A program made the translations under genes and the position numbers. Source: Alphaproteobacteria bacterium (GTDB lineage: Bacteria > Pseudomonadota > Alphaproteobacteria > Rhodobacterales > Rhodobacteraceae). Taken from it: a stretch of DNA of 47,101 bases. The notes below the pieces were generated by a model, which did no database searches, had not been told where the DNA came from, and saw only the letters and a program-made list of their open reading frames with translations. The stretch is from positions 1 through 47,101 of the forward strand of contig JAJRUE010000054.1 in NCBI GenBank assembly GCA_024277955.1, written 5' to 3'. Of this stretch, positions 16,408-23,567 are shown piece by piece; the first letter of the stretch is position 1, and each line of letters opens with the position of its first letter.

Positions 16408-16634
16408 CACGGGTTGTCCCGGCTGTCAATTCCGGGTTTGCGGTTTTTCGCCCGAGACGGTTTTTCCCGTCCCCCGGCGTCGCCTGCCACTGGCGGTCTT
16501 GCGGCTTTCGGCTGGCCCGTGCCATTTGCACCGCTGGCCAGCCGTTCTTTTCTTTCGCCGGGCGTTTTTCACGGGGAGCGCCCTCCGCGCCCGGTCAGCG
16601 GCCAGTCAGCGCTCGGCCCGTGGTCAGTTGGTGC
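16408..16634. other. Gap upstream of the aminotransferase
   Basis: No convincing gene. Read leftward it contains a GACGG/CCGTC hairpin with a GAAAAA loop around 16471-16486. There is also a TTGACA (16429-16424) that is positioned 17 bp from a poor -10 inside the hairpin. The lipoprotein gene ends at 16635. Confidence 0.35.
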
Positions 16635-16796
16635 TCAGTTCGAGCTTTCCATCATCGAATCGCCATCGCTCATCGCGTTTTCCATGCTTGCGCCCGTCAT
16701 GCTGTCGCCGGCGTTGGCGGCGGCATGCGGCGGCCGTTCGCAGGCCATCAGGGCCAGAAAGGCGGCGATTGCGGTGACGGATTTCAAGGCTGTCAT
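16635..16796 (-). CDS. Small putative lipoprotein
   Basis: 53 residues starting MTALKSVTAIAAFLALMAC, a compact type II signal peptide with lipobox LMAC (Cys19). The mature part is short, Ala/Ser/Met/Asp-rich and acidic (SMTGASMENAMSDGDSMMESS). An AAGGGA ribosome binding site lies 7 bases before the ATG at 16796. Methionine-rich mature regions occur in some copper- or entericidin-like small lipoproteins, but I cannot assign a function. It lies downstream of soxR on the same strand. Confidence 0.6.
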   Translation of the reverse strand: MTALKSVTAIAAFLALMACERPPHAAANAGDSMTGASMENAMSDGDSMMESSN

Positions 16797-16870
16797 GTGA
16801 ATGTCCCTTTTTCGAATGTTGTTGACGCGCAGACGCGCAAGGCGCGTGATTGATGATCACCCGATCACGA

Positions 16871-17356
16871 TCAACTAAAACTTCTGTGTGGTCTACTGAT
16901 TTTTTCGGCCGGCGCGGCGTCGCCCATAAGGTAGCGCGGCCCGGTTCCGCGCGCCCCCGCCCGGTCCGCCGGGTTGTAGAGCGCGCAGGTCTTCAGCGAA
17001 AGGCAACCGCAGCCGATGCAGCCGTCAAGCCGGTCGCGCAGCGCGCTCAGCGCGTCGATGCGGGCATCGATGTCGGCGCGGAAACGGCGGCTGATCCGGG
17101 CCCAGTCGGCCTTTGTCGGGGGGCGGTCGTCGGGCAGCGACCGCAGCAGGGCTGCGATATCGGCCAGCGCAAAGCCAAGCTGCTGCGAGATCATCACGAA
17201 AGACAGCCGCCGGATGTCGGCCCGCTGGTAGCGGCGCTGGCCGGCGGCGTTTCGGCCGGGGCGGATCAGGCCCTTTTCCTCGTAAAACCGGATTGCCGAG
17301 ACTGCGAGCCCGGTGCGTTTGGCGATCTGGCCGATCGAAAGCGCGTGTTTCGGCAT
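16871..17356 (-). CDS. soxR: Redox-sensitive transcriptional activator SoxR
   Basis: 161 residues, MerR family. The N-terminal helix-turn-helix is SIGQIAKRTGLAVSAIRFYE; the dimer helix follows; the [2Fe-2S] site is CIGCGCLSLKTC with Cys113, 116, 118 and 124 (CX2CXCX5C), diagnostic of SoxR. It senses redox-cycling compounds and activates a promoter with an over-long spacer. The start at 17356 (MPKHALSI) fits the family; nine upstream codons would run into the SoxR box. It is divergent from a VOC-family gene, with the box between them, so it probably controls both that gene and itself. Confidence 0.95.
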   Translation of the reverse strand: MPKHALSIGQIAKRTGLAVSAIRFYEEKGLIRPGRNAAGQRRYQRADIRRLSFVMISQQLGFALADIAALLRSLPDDRPPTKADWARISRRFRADIDARIDALSALRDRLDGCIGCGCLSLKTCALYNPADRAGARGTGPRYLMGDAAPAEKISRPHRSFS

Positions 17357-17373
17357 CTGGGGGCTTCTGGCTA

Positions 17374-17404
17374 TTGACCTCAAGTTAACTTGAGGAATTA
17401 CAAG
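17374..17404 (+). promoter_or_regulatory. SoxR box within a 19 bp-spacer promoter
   Basis: The perfect palindrome CCTCAAGTTAACTTGAGG (17378-17395) is the core SoxR operator known from the E. coli soxS promoter. It lies between a -35 TTGACC (17374-17379) and a -10-like TACAAG (17399-17404), separated by 19 bp. That is the atypical spacing MerR-type activators correct by DNA distortion. It points rightward to the VOC gene 36 bp downstream and overlaps the soxR promoter region. Confidence 0.92.
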
Positions 17405-17440
17405 TGATTCGTCGGTATTTCAATGAGGAAAGGATATGAA

Positions 17441-17827
17441 ATGGCTGCAGGACGGATTGAGCATGTGAACGTCACGGTGAGTGATCCGCAGGCGACGGCG
17501 GCGATGCTGGGCGACGTGTTCGGCTGGAAGCTGCGCTGGCAGGGTGATGCGATTTCGGGCGGGTTCACGGTGCATGTGGGCACGGATGAAGACTACATTG
17601 CCGTCTATTCCGGCCCGTCGGGCCGGCAGACGCCGGCGCAGGACAGCTATGCGCAGCTGGGCGGGTTGAACCATGTGGGGGTGGTTGTGGACGACCTGGA
17701 GGCTTGCGAGGCGCGGGTGCGTGCGGCGGGGTTTTCGCCGCGCAACCATGCGGACTACGAGCCGGGGCGGCGGTTCTATTTTCACGACGGCGACGGGATC
17801 GAATACGAGGTGGTGAGCTACGGCTGA
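17441..17827 (+). CDS. VOC (glyoxalase/bleomycin-resistance fold) family protein
   Basis: 128 residues from ATG 17441 (MAAGRIEHVNV), chosen because homology starts there and AGGA precedes it; an in-frame ATG lies at 17423. Paired beta-alpha-beta-beta-beta modules are recognisable: IEHVNVTVSDPQATAAML and LNHVGVVVDDLEACEARVRA, with FYFHDGDGIEYEVVSY at the end. Candidate metal ligands are His in EHVN, His in NHVG and Glu in IEYEV. It may detoxify electrophiles or quinone-like metabolites. Control by SoxR is inferred from the operator directly upstream. Confidence 0.85.
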   Translation: MAAGRIEHVNVTVSDPQATAAMLGDVFGWKLRWQGDAISGGFTVHVGTDEDYIAVYSGPSGRQTPAQDSYAQLGGLNHVGVVVDDLEACEARVRAAGFSPRNHADYEPGRRFYFHDGDGIEYEVVSYG

Positions 17828-17839
17828 GGTTTGAAAAAG

Positions 17840-17931
17840 GCGACGCCTTGCGGCGTCACGAGATTGATTAGCGCCCGCCTTTTCAGGCGGGCGCGATGCC
17901 TCCGGCGGGAGTATTTGGGCAAAGAAGAATG
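17840..17931 (+). repeat. Terminator-like hairpins plus family C repeat, copy 2
   Basis: Downstream of the VOC gene. GACGCC/GGCGTC forms a short hairpin. GCGCCCGCCT/AGGCGGGCGC (17871-17880/17885-17894) is a perfect 10 bp stem with a TTTC loop. It runs directly into GATGCCTCCGGCGGGAGTAT and GGGCAAAGAAGAATGGGG, the family C string. The remaining bases to cysS (to 18090) show no gene. Confidence 0.6.
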
Positions 17932-18090
17932 GGGGGTTGGCAGCGGGCACCGAGGTGGTTAGTTTGTGGCGCATGACCCGTGCCGTGATCATCATTTGCT
18001 GCATTACCCGCTGAACATTTCGCGGGCCGGTCATCTTTTATCCTGGATGTCAGTTTGTTAAGGCCCGCGGGGACACCCGAAGGACGCCGC

Positions 18091-19542
18091 ATGAAAGACA
18101 TTCGCCTTTATGACACCAGGACCCGCTCGAAGCGGGTATTCAGGCCGCTCGACCCCGCAAACGTGCGGATGTATGTCTGCGGGCCGACGGTTTACGACCG
18201 CGCCCATCTGGGCAATGCCCGCCCGGTGGTGGTGTTTGACGTGCTCTACCGGCTGTTGCGGCATGTTTATGGGCCGGATCATGTGACCTACGTGCGCAAT
18301 TTCACCGATGTGGATGACAAGATCATCGCGCGCGCCGAAGAGACCGGGCGCGAGATCGGGCAGATCACGTCGGAGACCACCGAGTGGTTCCTGGAGGACA
18401 TGGGGGCGCTCGGGGCGTTGGAGCCGGACGCGATGCCGCGGGCGACGGAATACATCCCGCAGATGGTGGCGATGATCGCGGATCTGGTGGCGCGCGGCCA
18501 TGCCTATGCGGCCGAGGGGCATGTGCTGTTCGCGGTGGAGAGCTACAAGGATTATGGCGCGCTGTCCGGGCGCACGGTCGAGGACATGATCGCCGGGGCG
18601 CGGGTCGAGGTGGCGCCCTACAAGCGTAATCCGATGGATTTCGTGTTGTGGAAGCCTTCGGACGACGATCAGCCGGGTTGGGACAGCCCCTGGGGGCGGG
18701 GGCGGCCGGGCTGGCATATCGAGTGTTCGGCGATGTCTTACGCGTTGCTGGGGCCGCGGTTCGACATTCACGGCGGCGGCAACGACCTGATGTTCCCGCA
18801 TCATGAAAACGAGATCGCGCAGAGCTGCTGCGCGCATCCGGGGGCGGGGTGTTTCGCGCAATACTGGCTGCATAACGAGATGTTGCAGGTGGAGGGCAAG
18901 AAGATGTCCAAGTCGCTGGGCAATTTTTTCACCGTGCGCGATCTGCTGCAACAGGGGGTGCCCGGCGAGGTGATCCGGTTCGTGATGCTGAGCACGCATT
19001 ACCGCAAGCCGATGGACTGGACGGAAAACATGCGGCGGACGGCGCATCGGGCCTTGTCCGTCATTTACGAGAAGTTCGAGAGCGCTTTGCACAACATTCA
19101 TTCGGACGTGGTGCGCGAGAAACTGCCGGAGTGGCGGCGCGAAAACCTGCCGCCGCCCGATACGGCGATCGTGCAGGCGCTGGCGAACGATCTCAACACG
19201 GTCGAGGCGTTGCGGCTCTTTCGCGAACATGCGCGCGAAGCGGACGCGACGGCACTTGTCGACCAGCAGAAGGTGCTGGCCAACGGGCTGTTTCTCGGGT
19301 TCTTCGCCAGCAGCACGCTCGCGTCTGCGGTTGTCGCCCGGCGGGCGGTCGATCTGGCCCCGCTGGCGCGCCGGCTGGAAGAGCTGCGGTCGCGGGCCAG
19401 GGAAAAAGGCGATTTCTCGGAGGCGGATGCCTTGAGATCCGCTCTGGTGGCGTCCGGGGTAGAGGTTCTGATTTCGAAGTCGGGCGTGAAGCTGCTGCAG
19501 GGGCCGGACTTCGACCCCTCCAAGCTGGAGGGTCTGGAATGA
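18091..19542 (+). CDS. cysS: Cysteinyl-tRNA synthetase
   Basis: 483 residues, class I synthetase. Zn ligand Cys30 in VCGPTVYDRAHLGNARP sits with the HIGH-equivalent HLGN. The body has ECSAMSYALLGPRFDIHGGG, PHHENEIAQS with the second Zn site, and KKMSKSLGN for the KMSKS loop. The C-terminal anticodon-binding part includes LANDLNTVEAL. It charges tRNA-Cys. ATG 18091 has GAAGGA upstream at suitable spacing, and MKDIRLYDT is the family start. It stands alone, followed by family B repeat sequence. Confidence 0.97.
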   Translation: MKDIRLYDTRTRSKRVFRPLDPANVRMYVCGPTVYDRAHLGNARPVVVFDVLYRLLRHVYGPDHVTYVRNFTDVDDKIIARAEETGREIGQITSETTEWFLEDMGALGALEPDAMPRATEYIPQMVAMIADLVARGHAYAAEGHVLFAVESYKDYGALSGRTVEDMIAGARVEVAPYKRNPMDFVLWKPSDDDQPGWDSPWGRGRPGWHIECSAMSYALLGPRFDIHGGGNDLMFPHHENEIAQSCCAHPGAGCFAQYWLHNEMLQVEGKKMSKSLGNFFTVRDLLQQGVPGEVIRFVMLSTHYRKPMDWTENMRRTAHRALSVIYEKFESALHNIHSDVVREKLPEWRRENLPPPDTAIVQALANDLNTVEALRLFREHAREADATALVDQQKVLANGLFLGFFASSTLASAVVARRAVDLAPLARRLEELRSRAREKGDFSEADALRSALVASGVEVLISKSGVKLLQGPDFDPSKLEGLE

Positions 19543-19555
19543 CCTCGTATCTTCT

Positions 19556-19642
19556 TGCAGAGGGCGGCGCGCGACCGCGGGGGGGTGCGAAGCGCCCGCC
19601 CGGGGGGGCGGTCGGGCGCTGCCCGGCGGTGCCGCCGGGCAA
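19556..19642. repeat. Dispersed GC repeat, family B, copy 2
   Basis: Fills the cysS-cimA gap (19543-19714). GCCCGGCGGTGCCGCCGGGC (19621-19640) is a near-perfect palindrome, preceded by GGTCGGGCGCT. The same core is found at 34201-34220 and, in reduced form, at 10490-10510. Upstream is a GGCGGCGCGCGACCGCGG block. Confidence 0.65.
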
Positions 19643-19714
19643 GAATTTTCCGGGAAACGCCCCATTGGCCGCTGAAAGGTTTGCGCATTCAGGCAGTTTG
19701 CCGGAGCCACGCCC

Positions 19715-21349
19715 ATGACCCGCGAACCCCTCTCGATCTTCGACACCACCCTGCGCGACGGACAGCAGACGCAGGGGGTGCAGTTCTCGACCCCCGAAAA
19801 GCACCAGATTGCCCGGATGCTCGACGAACTCGGCGTCGATTATATCGAAGGCGGCTGGCCCGGCGCCAACCCCACCGACAGCGAGTTTTTCGACCATCCC
19901 CCACGCACCCGCGCGCGCTTTACCGCCTTCGGGATGACCAAGCGGTCCGGGCGCTCGGCGGAGAACGACGAGGTGCTGGCGGGCGTGCTCAATGCCGGGA
20001 CGGATAGCGTCTGTCTGGTCGGCAAGACCCATGATTTCCATGTGGAAACCGCGCTGGGGATCGCTCTGGCGGACAATGTCGCCAATATCCGCGACAGCTT
20101 TGCCCACCTGGTGGCGCAGGGGCGCGAAGCGCTGTTCGATGCCGAGCATTTCTTTGACGGCTACAAGGCGAACCCGGAGTACGCGCTGGAATGCCTGCAT
20201 GCGGCCCATGACGCCGGCGCGCGCTGGATCGTGCTGTGCGACACCAACGGCGGCACGCTGCCCCATGAAATTGCCGAGATCACCACCGCCGTGATCGCCA
20301 GCGGCATCCCCGGCAGCCATCTGGGCATCCACACCCATGACGACACCGGCAACGCCATCGCCAACACGCTGGCGGCGGTGGATGCGGGCGCGCGGCAGGT
20401 GCAGGGCACGCTGAACGGGCTGGGCGAGCGCTGCGGCAACGCCAATCTGACCACCCTGATCCCGACGCTGCTGCTGAAAGAGCCCTATGCCAGCCGTTAC
20501 GCCACCGGCATCACGCGCGAGGCGCTGGCCGGGCTGACGCAGGTGTCGCGCATGCTCGACGACATCCTGAACCGGGTGCCGCTGCGCAGCGCGCCCTATG
20601 TCGGCGCCAGCGCCTTTGCCCACAAGGCGGGGCTGCATGCCAGCGCCATCGTCAAGAACCCCACAACTTACGAACATGTCCCGCCCGAAACCGTCGGCAA
20701 CGCCCGCATCGTGCCCATGTCCAACCAGGCGGGGCAGTCCAACCTGCGCGCGCGGCTGGCCGACATGGGGCTGAGCGTCGAAAAGGGCGACCCGGCGCTT
20801 GGCCGCATCCTCGAAGTGATCAAGGAGCGTGAGGCGCTGGGCTATTCCTATGACACGGCGCAGGCCAGCTTTGAGCTGCTGGCGCGGCGCGAACTGGGGC
20901 AGTTGCCGAGCTTCTTCGAGGTCAAGCGCTACAAGGTCACCGTCGAGCGGCGCAAGAACAAGTATGACCGCATGGTCAGCCTGTCCGAAGCGGTGGTGGT
21001 GGTGAAGATCGGCGACGAAAAGAAACTGTCGGTTTCGGAAAGCATGGACGAAACCGGCCAGGACCGCGGCCCGGTGAACGCGCTCGCCCGCGCGCTGGCC
21101 AAGGATCTGGGGCCGTATCAGGCGCTGATCGATGATGTGCGGCTGGTGGATTTCAAGGTGCGCATCACCGATGGCGGCACCGAAGCGGTGACCCGCGTGG
21201 TGATCGACAGCGAAGACAGCCAGGGGCGGCGATGGGCCACAGTTGGCGTTTCGCCCAATATCGTCGATGCTTCCTTCGAGGCGCTGCTGGACGCCATCAA
21301 CTGGAAACTGATCCGCGACGCGAACAGGAACGGAGAGTCGAACACATGA
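19715..21349 (+). CDS. cimA: (R)-citramalate synthase
   Basis: 544 residues. The HMGL-like TIM barrel begins SIFDTTLRDGQQTQGVQFST. Metal/substrate segments LCDTNGGTLP, HTHDDTGNAIANTLAAVDAG and GTLNGLGERCGNANL are all present. The long C-terminal regulatory domain (from about residue 400) fits isoleucine-responsive CimA and not the shorter LeuA-type enzymes. It condenses pyruvate and acetyl-CoA to citramalate, the threonine-independent route to 2-oxobutyrate and isoleucine. The gene ends with an ATGA overlap to a 21-codon ORF. Confidence 0.93.
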   Translation: MTREPLSIFDTTLRDGQQTQGVQFSTPEKHQIARMLDELGVDYIEGGWPGANPTDSEFFDHPPRTRARFTAFGMTKRSGRSAENDEVLAGVLNAGTDSVCLVGKTHDFHVETALGIALADNVANIRDSFAHLVAQGREALFDAEHFFDGYKANPEYALECLHAAHDAGARWIVLCDTNGGTLPHEIAEITTAVIASGIPGSHLGIHTHDDTGNAIANTLAAVDAGARQVQGTLNGLGERCGNANLTTLIPTLLLKEPYASRYATGITREALAGLTQVSRMLDDILNRVPLRSAPYVGASAFAHKAGLHASAIVKNPTTYEHVPPETVGNARIVPMSNQAGQSNLRARLADMGLSVEKGDPALGRILEVIKEREALGYSYDTAQASFELLARRELGQLPSFFEVKRYKVTVERRKNKYDRMVSLSEAVVVVKIGDEKKLSVSESMDETGQDRGPVNALARALAKDLGPYQALIDDVRLVDFKVRITDGGTEAVTRVVIDSEDSQGRRWATVGVSPNIVDASFEALLDAINWKLIRDANRNGESNT

Positions 21350-21411
21350 AAACCGCTGCCAAAATGAGCGCCTGCGGCGCAAGACATTGCATGATCGGGC
21401 TGCAATCATGA
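21346..21411 (+). CDS. 21-codon linker ORF coupled at both ends
   Basis: MKTAAKMSACGARHCMIGLQ plus Ser. Its ATG overlaps the cimA stop (ATGA at 21346-21349), and its TGA overlaps the ATG of the methyltransferase (ATGA at 21408-21411). GGAG lies about 10 bases upstream. The peptide shows no recognised domain. The double overlap could carry ribosomes from cimA to the next gene, whose own ribosome binding site is weak. It may equally be chance. Confidence 0.25.
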   Translation: MKTAAKMSACGARHCMIGLQS

Positions 21412-22121
21412 GCGCCGAGGCCTTTCTCACCCTGCATCGCAACTTGCCGCGCGAAGGGCCCGGCGAACCTGCCGATGTGGCATGGGTCGGCCAGCATGTC
21501 GAGCTGCCCGAGGACGCGCTGATCTGCGATGTGGCCTGTGGGCCGGGGGCCGACATCGGCCCGCTGCTTGACCTTGCGCCCGAGGCGAGTGTGGTCGCCA
21601 TCGACCATCACCCGCAATTCGTCGGCGAAGCGGCGGAAACCTGGACCGGCGATCCGCGCGTTGATCTGCGCCTTGCCGACATGCGCGAGCTTGGCGGGCG
21701 CTACGATCTGATCTGGTGCGCCGGTGCGGCCTGGTTCATCGGCACCAGCGAAGCGCTGAAAACCTGGCGGTCGAACCTGACCCAGGGCGGGGTGATCGCC
21801 TTTTCGGAACCCTGTTTCTGGCGCGATCCGCCGATGCCCAGGGTGGCCGCGCTCTGGGCCGAATACCCCGAGATGAGCGGCGAAGCCGGCATTGCCGCGC
21901 GCGTCGCAGAGGCCGGGTTTGAAACCATCGCCACCCGGCGTCTGTCCGACGACGCCTGGGCCGCCTATTACAACCCGCTGCTCGAACGCATGGCGGCGCT
22001 TTACGAAGACGCCGACGACGAGCTGCGTCAGGTTCTGGCCGCTCAGGCCGCCGAGATCGCCGCCTGGAACGAATACGGCGACGAGTTCGGCTATCTGCTG
22101 AGCGTCGTGCGCCCGGTCTGA
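21408..22121 (+). CDS. Class I SAM-dependent methyltransferase
   Basis: 237 residues. Rossmann methyltransferase motifs: motif I LICDVACGPGADIGPLL, an acidic strand end VVAIDHHPQFVGEA, motif II YDLIWCAGAAWFIG and post-II GGVIAFSEPCFW. A C-terminal helix-rich portion (DDAWAAYYNPLLERMAALYE) contains the substrate-side elements. The acceptor substrate is unknown. It is translationally linked to cimA through the 21-codon ORF and followed 14 bp later by the NDUFAF6-like gene. Confidence 0.8.
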   Translation: MSAEAFLTLHRNLPREGPGEPADVAWVGQHVELPEDALICDVACGPGADIGPLLDLAPEASVVAIDHHPQFVGEAAETWTGDPRVDLRLADMRELGGRYDLIWCAGAAWFIGTSEALKTWRSNLTQGGVIAFSEPCFWRDPPMPRVAALWAEYPEMSGEAGIAARVAEAGFETIATRRLSDDAWAAYYNPLLERMAALYEDADDELRQVLAAQAAEIAAWNEYGDEFGYLLSVVRPV

Positions 22122-22135
22122 GCCGGAGCGCGCCG

Positions 22136-22873
22136 ATGAGCCTGGAAACCTGCGCCGAGATCGTCCGCCAGGGCGATCCCGACCGGTTCCTGGCGACCAT
22201 GGCGGCGCCGGTGGCGCTGCGGCCCCGGCTGTTTGCGCTGTTTGCGCTCAACCTCGAAGTGGCGCGCGCGCCCTGGGTGTCGCCCGAACCGCTGGTGTGC
22301 GAAATGCGCCTGCAATGGTGGCACGACGGGGTCGAGGCGATCGGCCAGGGCCGCCGCGCGCCGCGCCACGATGTGTTCGAGGCGCTGGAGGGCGCGCTGA
22401 GCGCGCGCGATGCGCAAACCCTGCTGGCGCTGATCGCGGCGCGGCGGGGCGATATCGGCCGGACCGGATTTTCCGACGAGGCGGCGCTGGCGCGCTATCT
22501 GCAGGCGACCTCGGGCGGGCTGATGTGGGTGGCGGCGCGGCTGTGCGGCACGCGCGAGGACGACGCCCGGGGCGAAGCCGCGGTGCGCGAGATCGGCCAG
22601 GCGTCGGGGCTTGCGGCCTGGTTCATGGCGGTGCCGGCGCTGTCGGCGCGCGGGCTTTCGCCGCTGCCCGATCCCGCGCCCGAGGCGATCCGGGCGCTGG
22701 CGCGCGACGCCCTGGCGCGGCTGGCGGCGGCGCGCCGGCGGGTTCCGGCGCCCGCCCGCCCGGCAACACGGACGGGTTGGCGGGCACAAAAGACCTTGTC
22801 TCTTGCGGCCGCCAACCCAGCTGCCGTAATCGGCGGCTCGCTGCATATCTCGGAATTTTCGCGGAAACTGTAG
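22136..22873 (+). CDS. NDUFAF6-like squalene/phytoene-synthase-fold protein, C-terminus cut by an amber stop
   Basis: 245 residues. The isoprenoid-synthase all-alpha fold is recognisable from LFALFALNLEVARA and EMRLQWWHDGVEAI, and from LARYLQATSGGLMWVAARLC. The aspartate-rich catalytic motifs of true squalene/phytoene synthases are absent, as in NDUFAF6-type proteins linked to respiratory complex I assembly in mitochondria. That function is inference. Family members usually end with a short amphipathic segment after SEF. Here the frame reads SEFSRKL, then TAG, then LLVRVLSGSP and TGA (22904-22906), suggesting a recent nonsense change removing about 10 residues. Confidence 0.75.
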   Translation: MSLETCAEIVRQGDPDRFLATMAAPVALRPRLFALFALNLEVARAPWVSPEPLVCEMRLQWWHDGVEAIGQGRRAPRHDVFEALEGALSARDAQTLLALIAARRGDIGRTGFSDEAALARYLQATSGGLMWVAARLCGTREDDARGEAAVREIGQASGLAAWFMAVPALSARGLSPLPDPAPEAIRALARDALARLAAARRRVPAPARPATRTGWRAQKTLSLAAANPAAVIGGSLHISEFSRKL

Positions 22874-22906
22874 CTGTTGGTTCGGGTTCTGTCAGGGTCT
22901 CCCTGA

Positions 22907-23378
22907 CCTGTGGCCGTGACGGGCCTGGTATTGGCGCGACGCAAGGCTGTGCGCCGAAAACGGCACTTGCGCGGCGCGTTGGTCCACCGGGCGAATGCCA
23001 CACGCCAATTGCGGGGTGTGGCAATACGCTTGTGCCGGCACCGGGACATGAACCGGCGCCGGGTTCGGCGGGGACAAACGGGTAAGAATTCGGGTCGCAA
23101 GACGGGCGACATGGGACATCAGGATACTCATTACACTACCGATCAGAATCGCTGTTCGTTGAGACTGATAATGCGGAGTTTTCTAAAAAACGAAAGAAAT
23201 TCCGGGGAAACGGCCTGTTTCCGCACCGGCGACGGAACAAAGAGGCCGATTGCGCGGGGCTGTTTCCGGGATCGGCGCAATCGCCGCTTTTCGGCGCGTT
23301 GCCGGGGCGCGGTTGGGGGGCGCAGTGCCGCGCCGGGAGGAACCGGCGCCGAGGGACGGAGAACTGGCGGGCGGGCGA
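22907..23378. other. Gene-poor stretch upstream of repeat A copy 3
   Basis: No convincing gene on either strand. A leftward ORF of 79 codons (23131-22892, MSILMSHVARLATRILTRLS...) and a rightward 161-codon ORF (from 22910) overlap each other. Both are composition-driven and lack ribosome binding sites. The part 23100-23215 is distinctly less GC-rich than its surroundings (GATACTCATTACACTACC, GGAGTTTTCTAAAAAACG). It could hold a promoter or small RNA, but I cannot identify one. Confidence 0.4.
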
Positions 23379-23533
23379 GAGCACGTCGCATTTGATCGAA
23401 TTCGCTTCGCCCGGGGCCGCAGCGGCCCGGGCATGCGCCCGCCCGCCCCAAGGCGGGCGCATCCGCGCCCACCCGGGCAGCCGCATGCCCTCGGTTTCGA
23501 ACTGCAGCGAATCTGATCAGCTGCGACCTGCTC
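23379..23533 (+). repeat. Dispersed TIR-bearing repeat, family A, copy 3
   Basis: The left end GAGCACGTCGCATTTGATCG from 23379 and the reverse complement of the right end, GAGCAGGTCGCAGCTGATCA, form about 30 bp imperfect terminal inverted repeats. The interior matches copies 1 and 2 (GGCCCGGGCATGCGCCCGCC, AAGGCGGGCGCAT, GCGCCCACCCGGGC). Both ends carry ATTCGCT where copy 1 has ATTCACT/ATTCACC, so the two arms seem to change together. Confidence 0.8.
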
Positions 23534-23567
23534 GAGCGGACGGGCGGAAACCGGCGCGCCGTGCGGT

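Noticed and set aside
19193..21601. 802-codon leftward ORF
   Set aside because: It is antisense of cysS and cimA, with no motif or start signal.
22910..23395. 161-codon rightward ORF and overlapping 79-codon leftward ORF (22892-23131)
   Set aside because: They overlap each other, have no ribosome binding sites and show composition-driven peptides; neither resembles a protein family.
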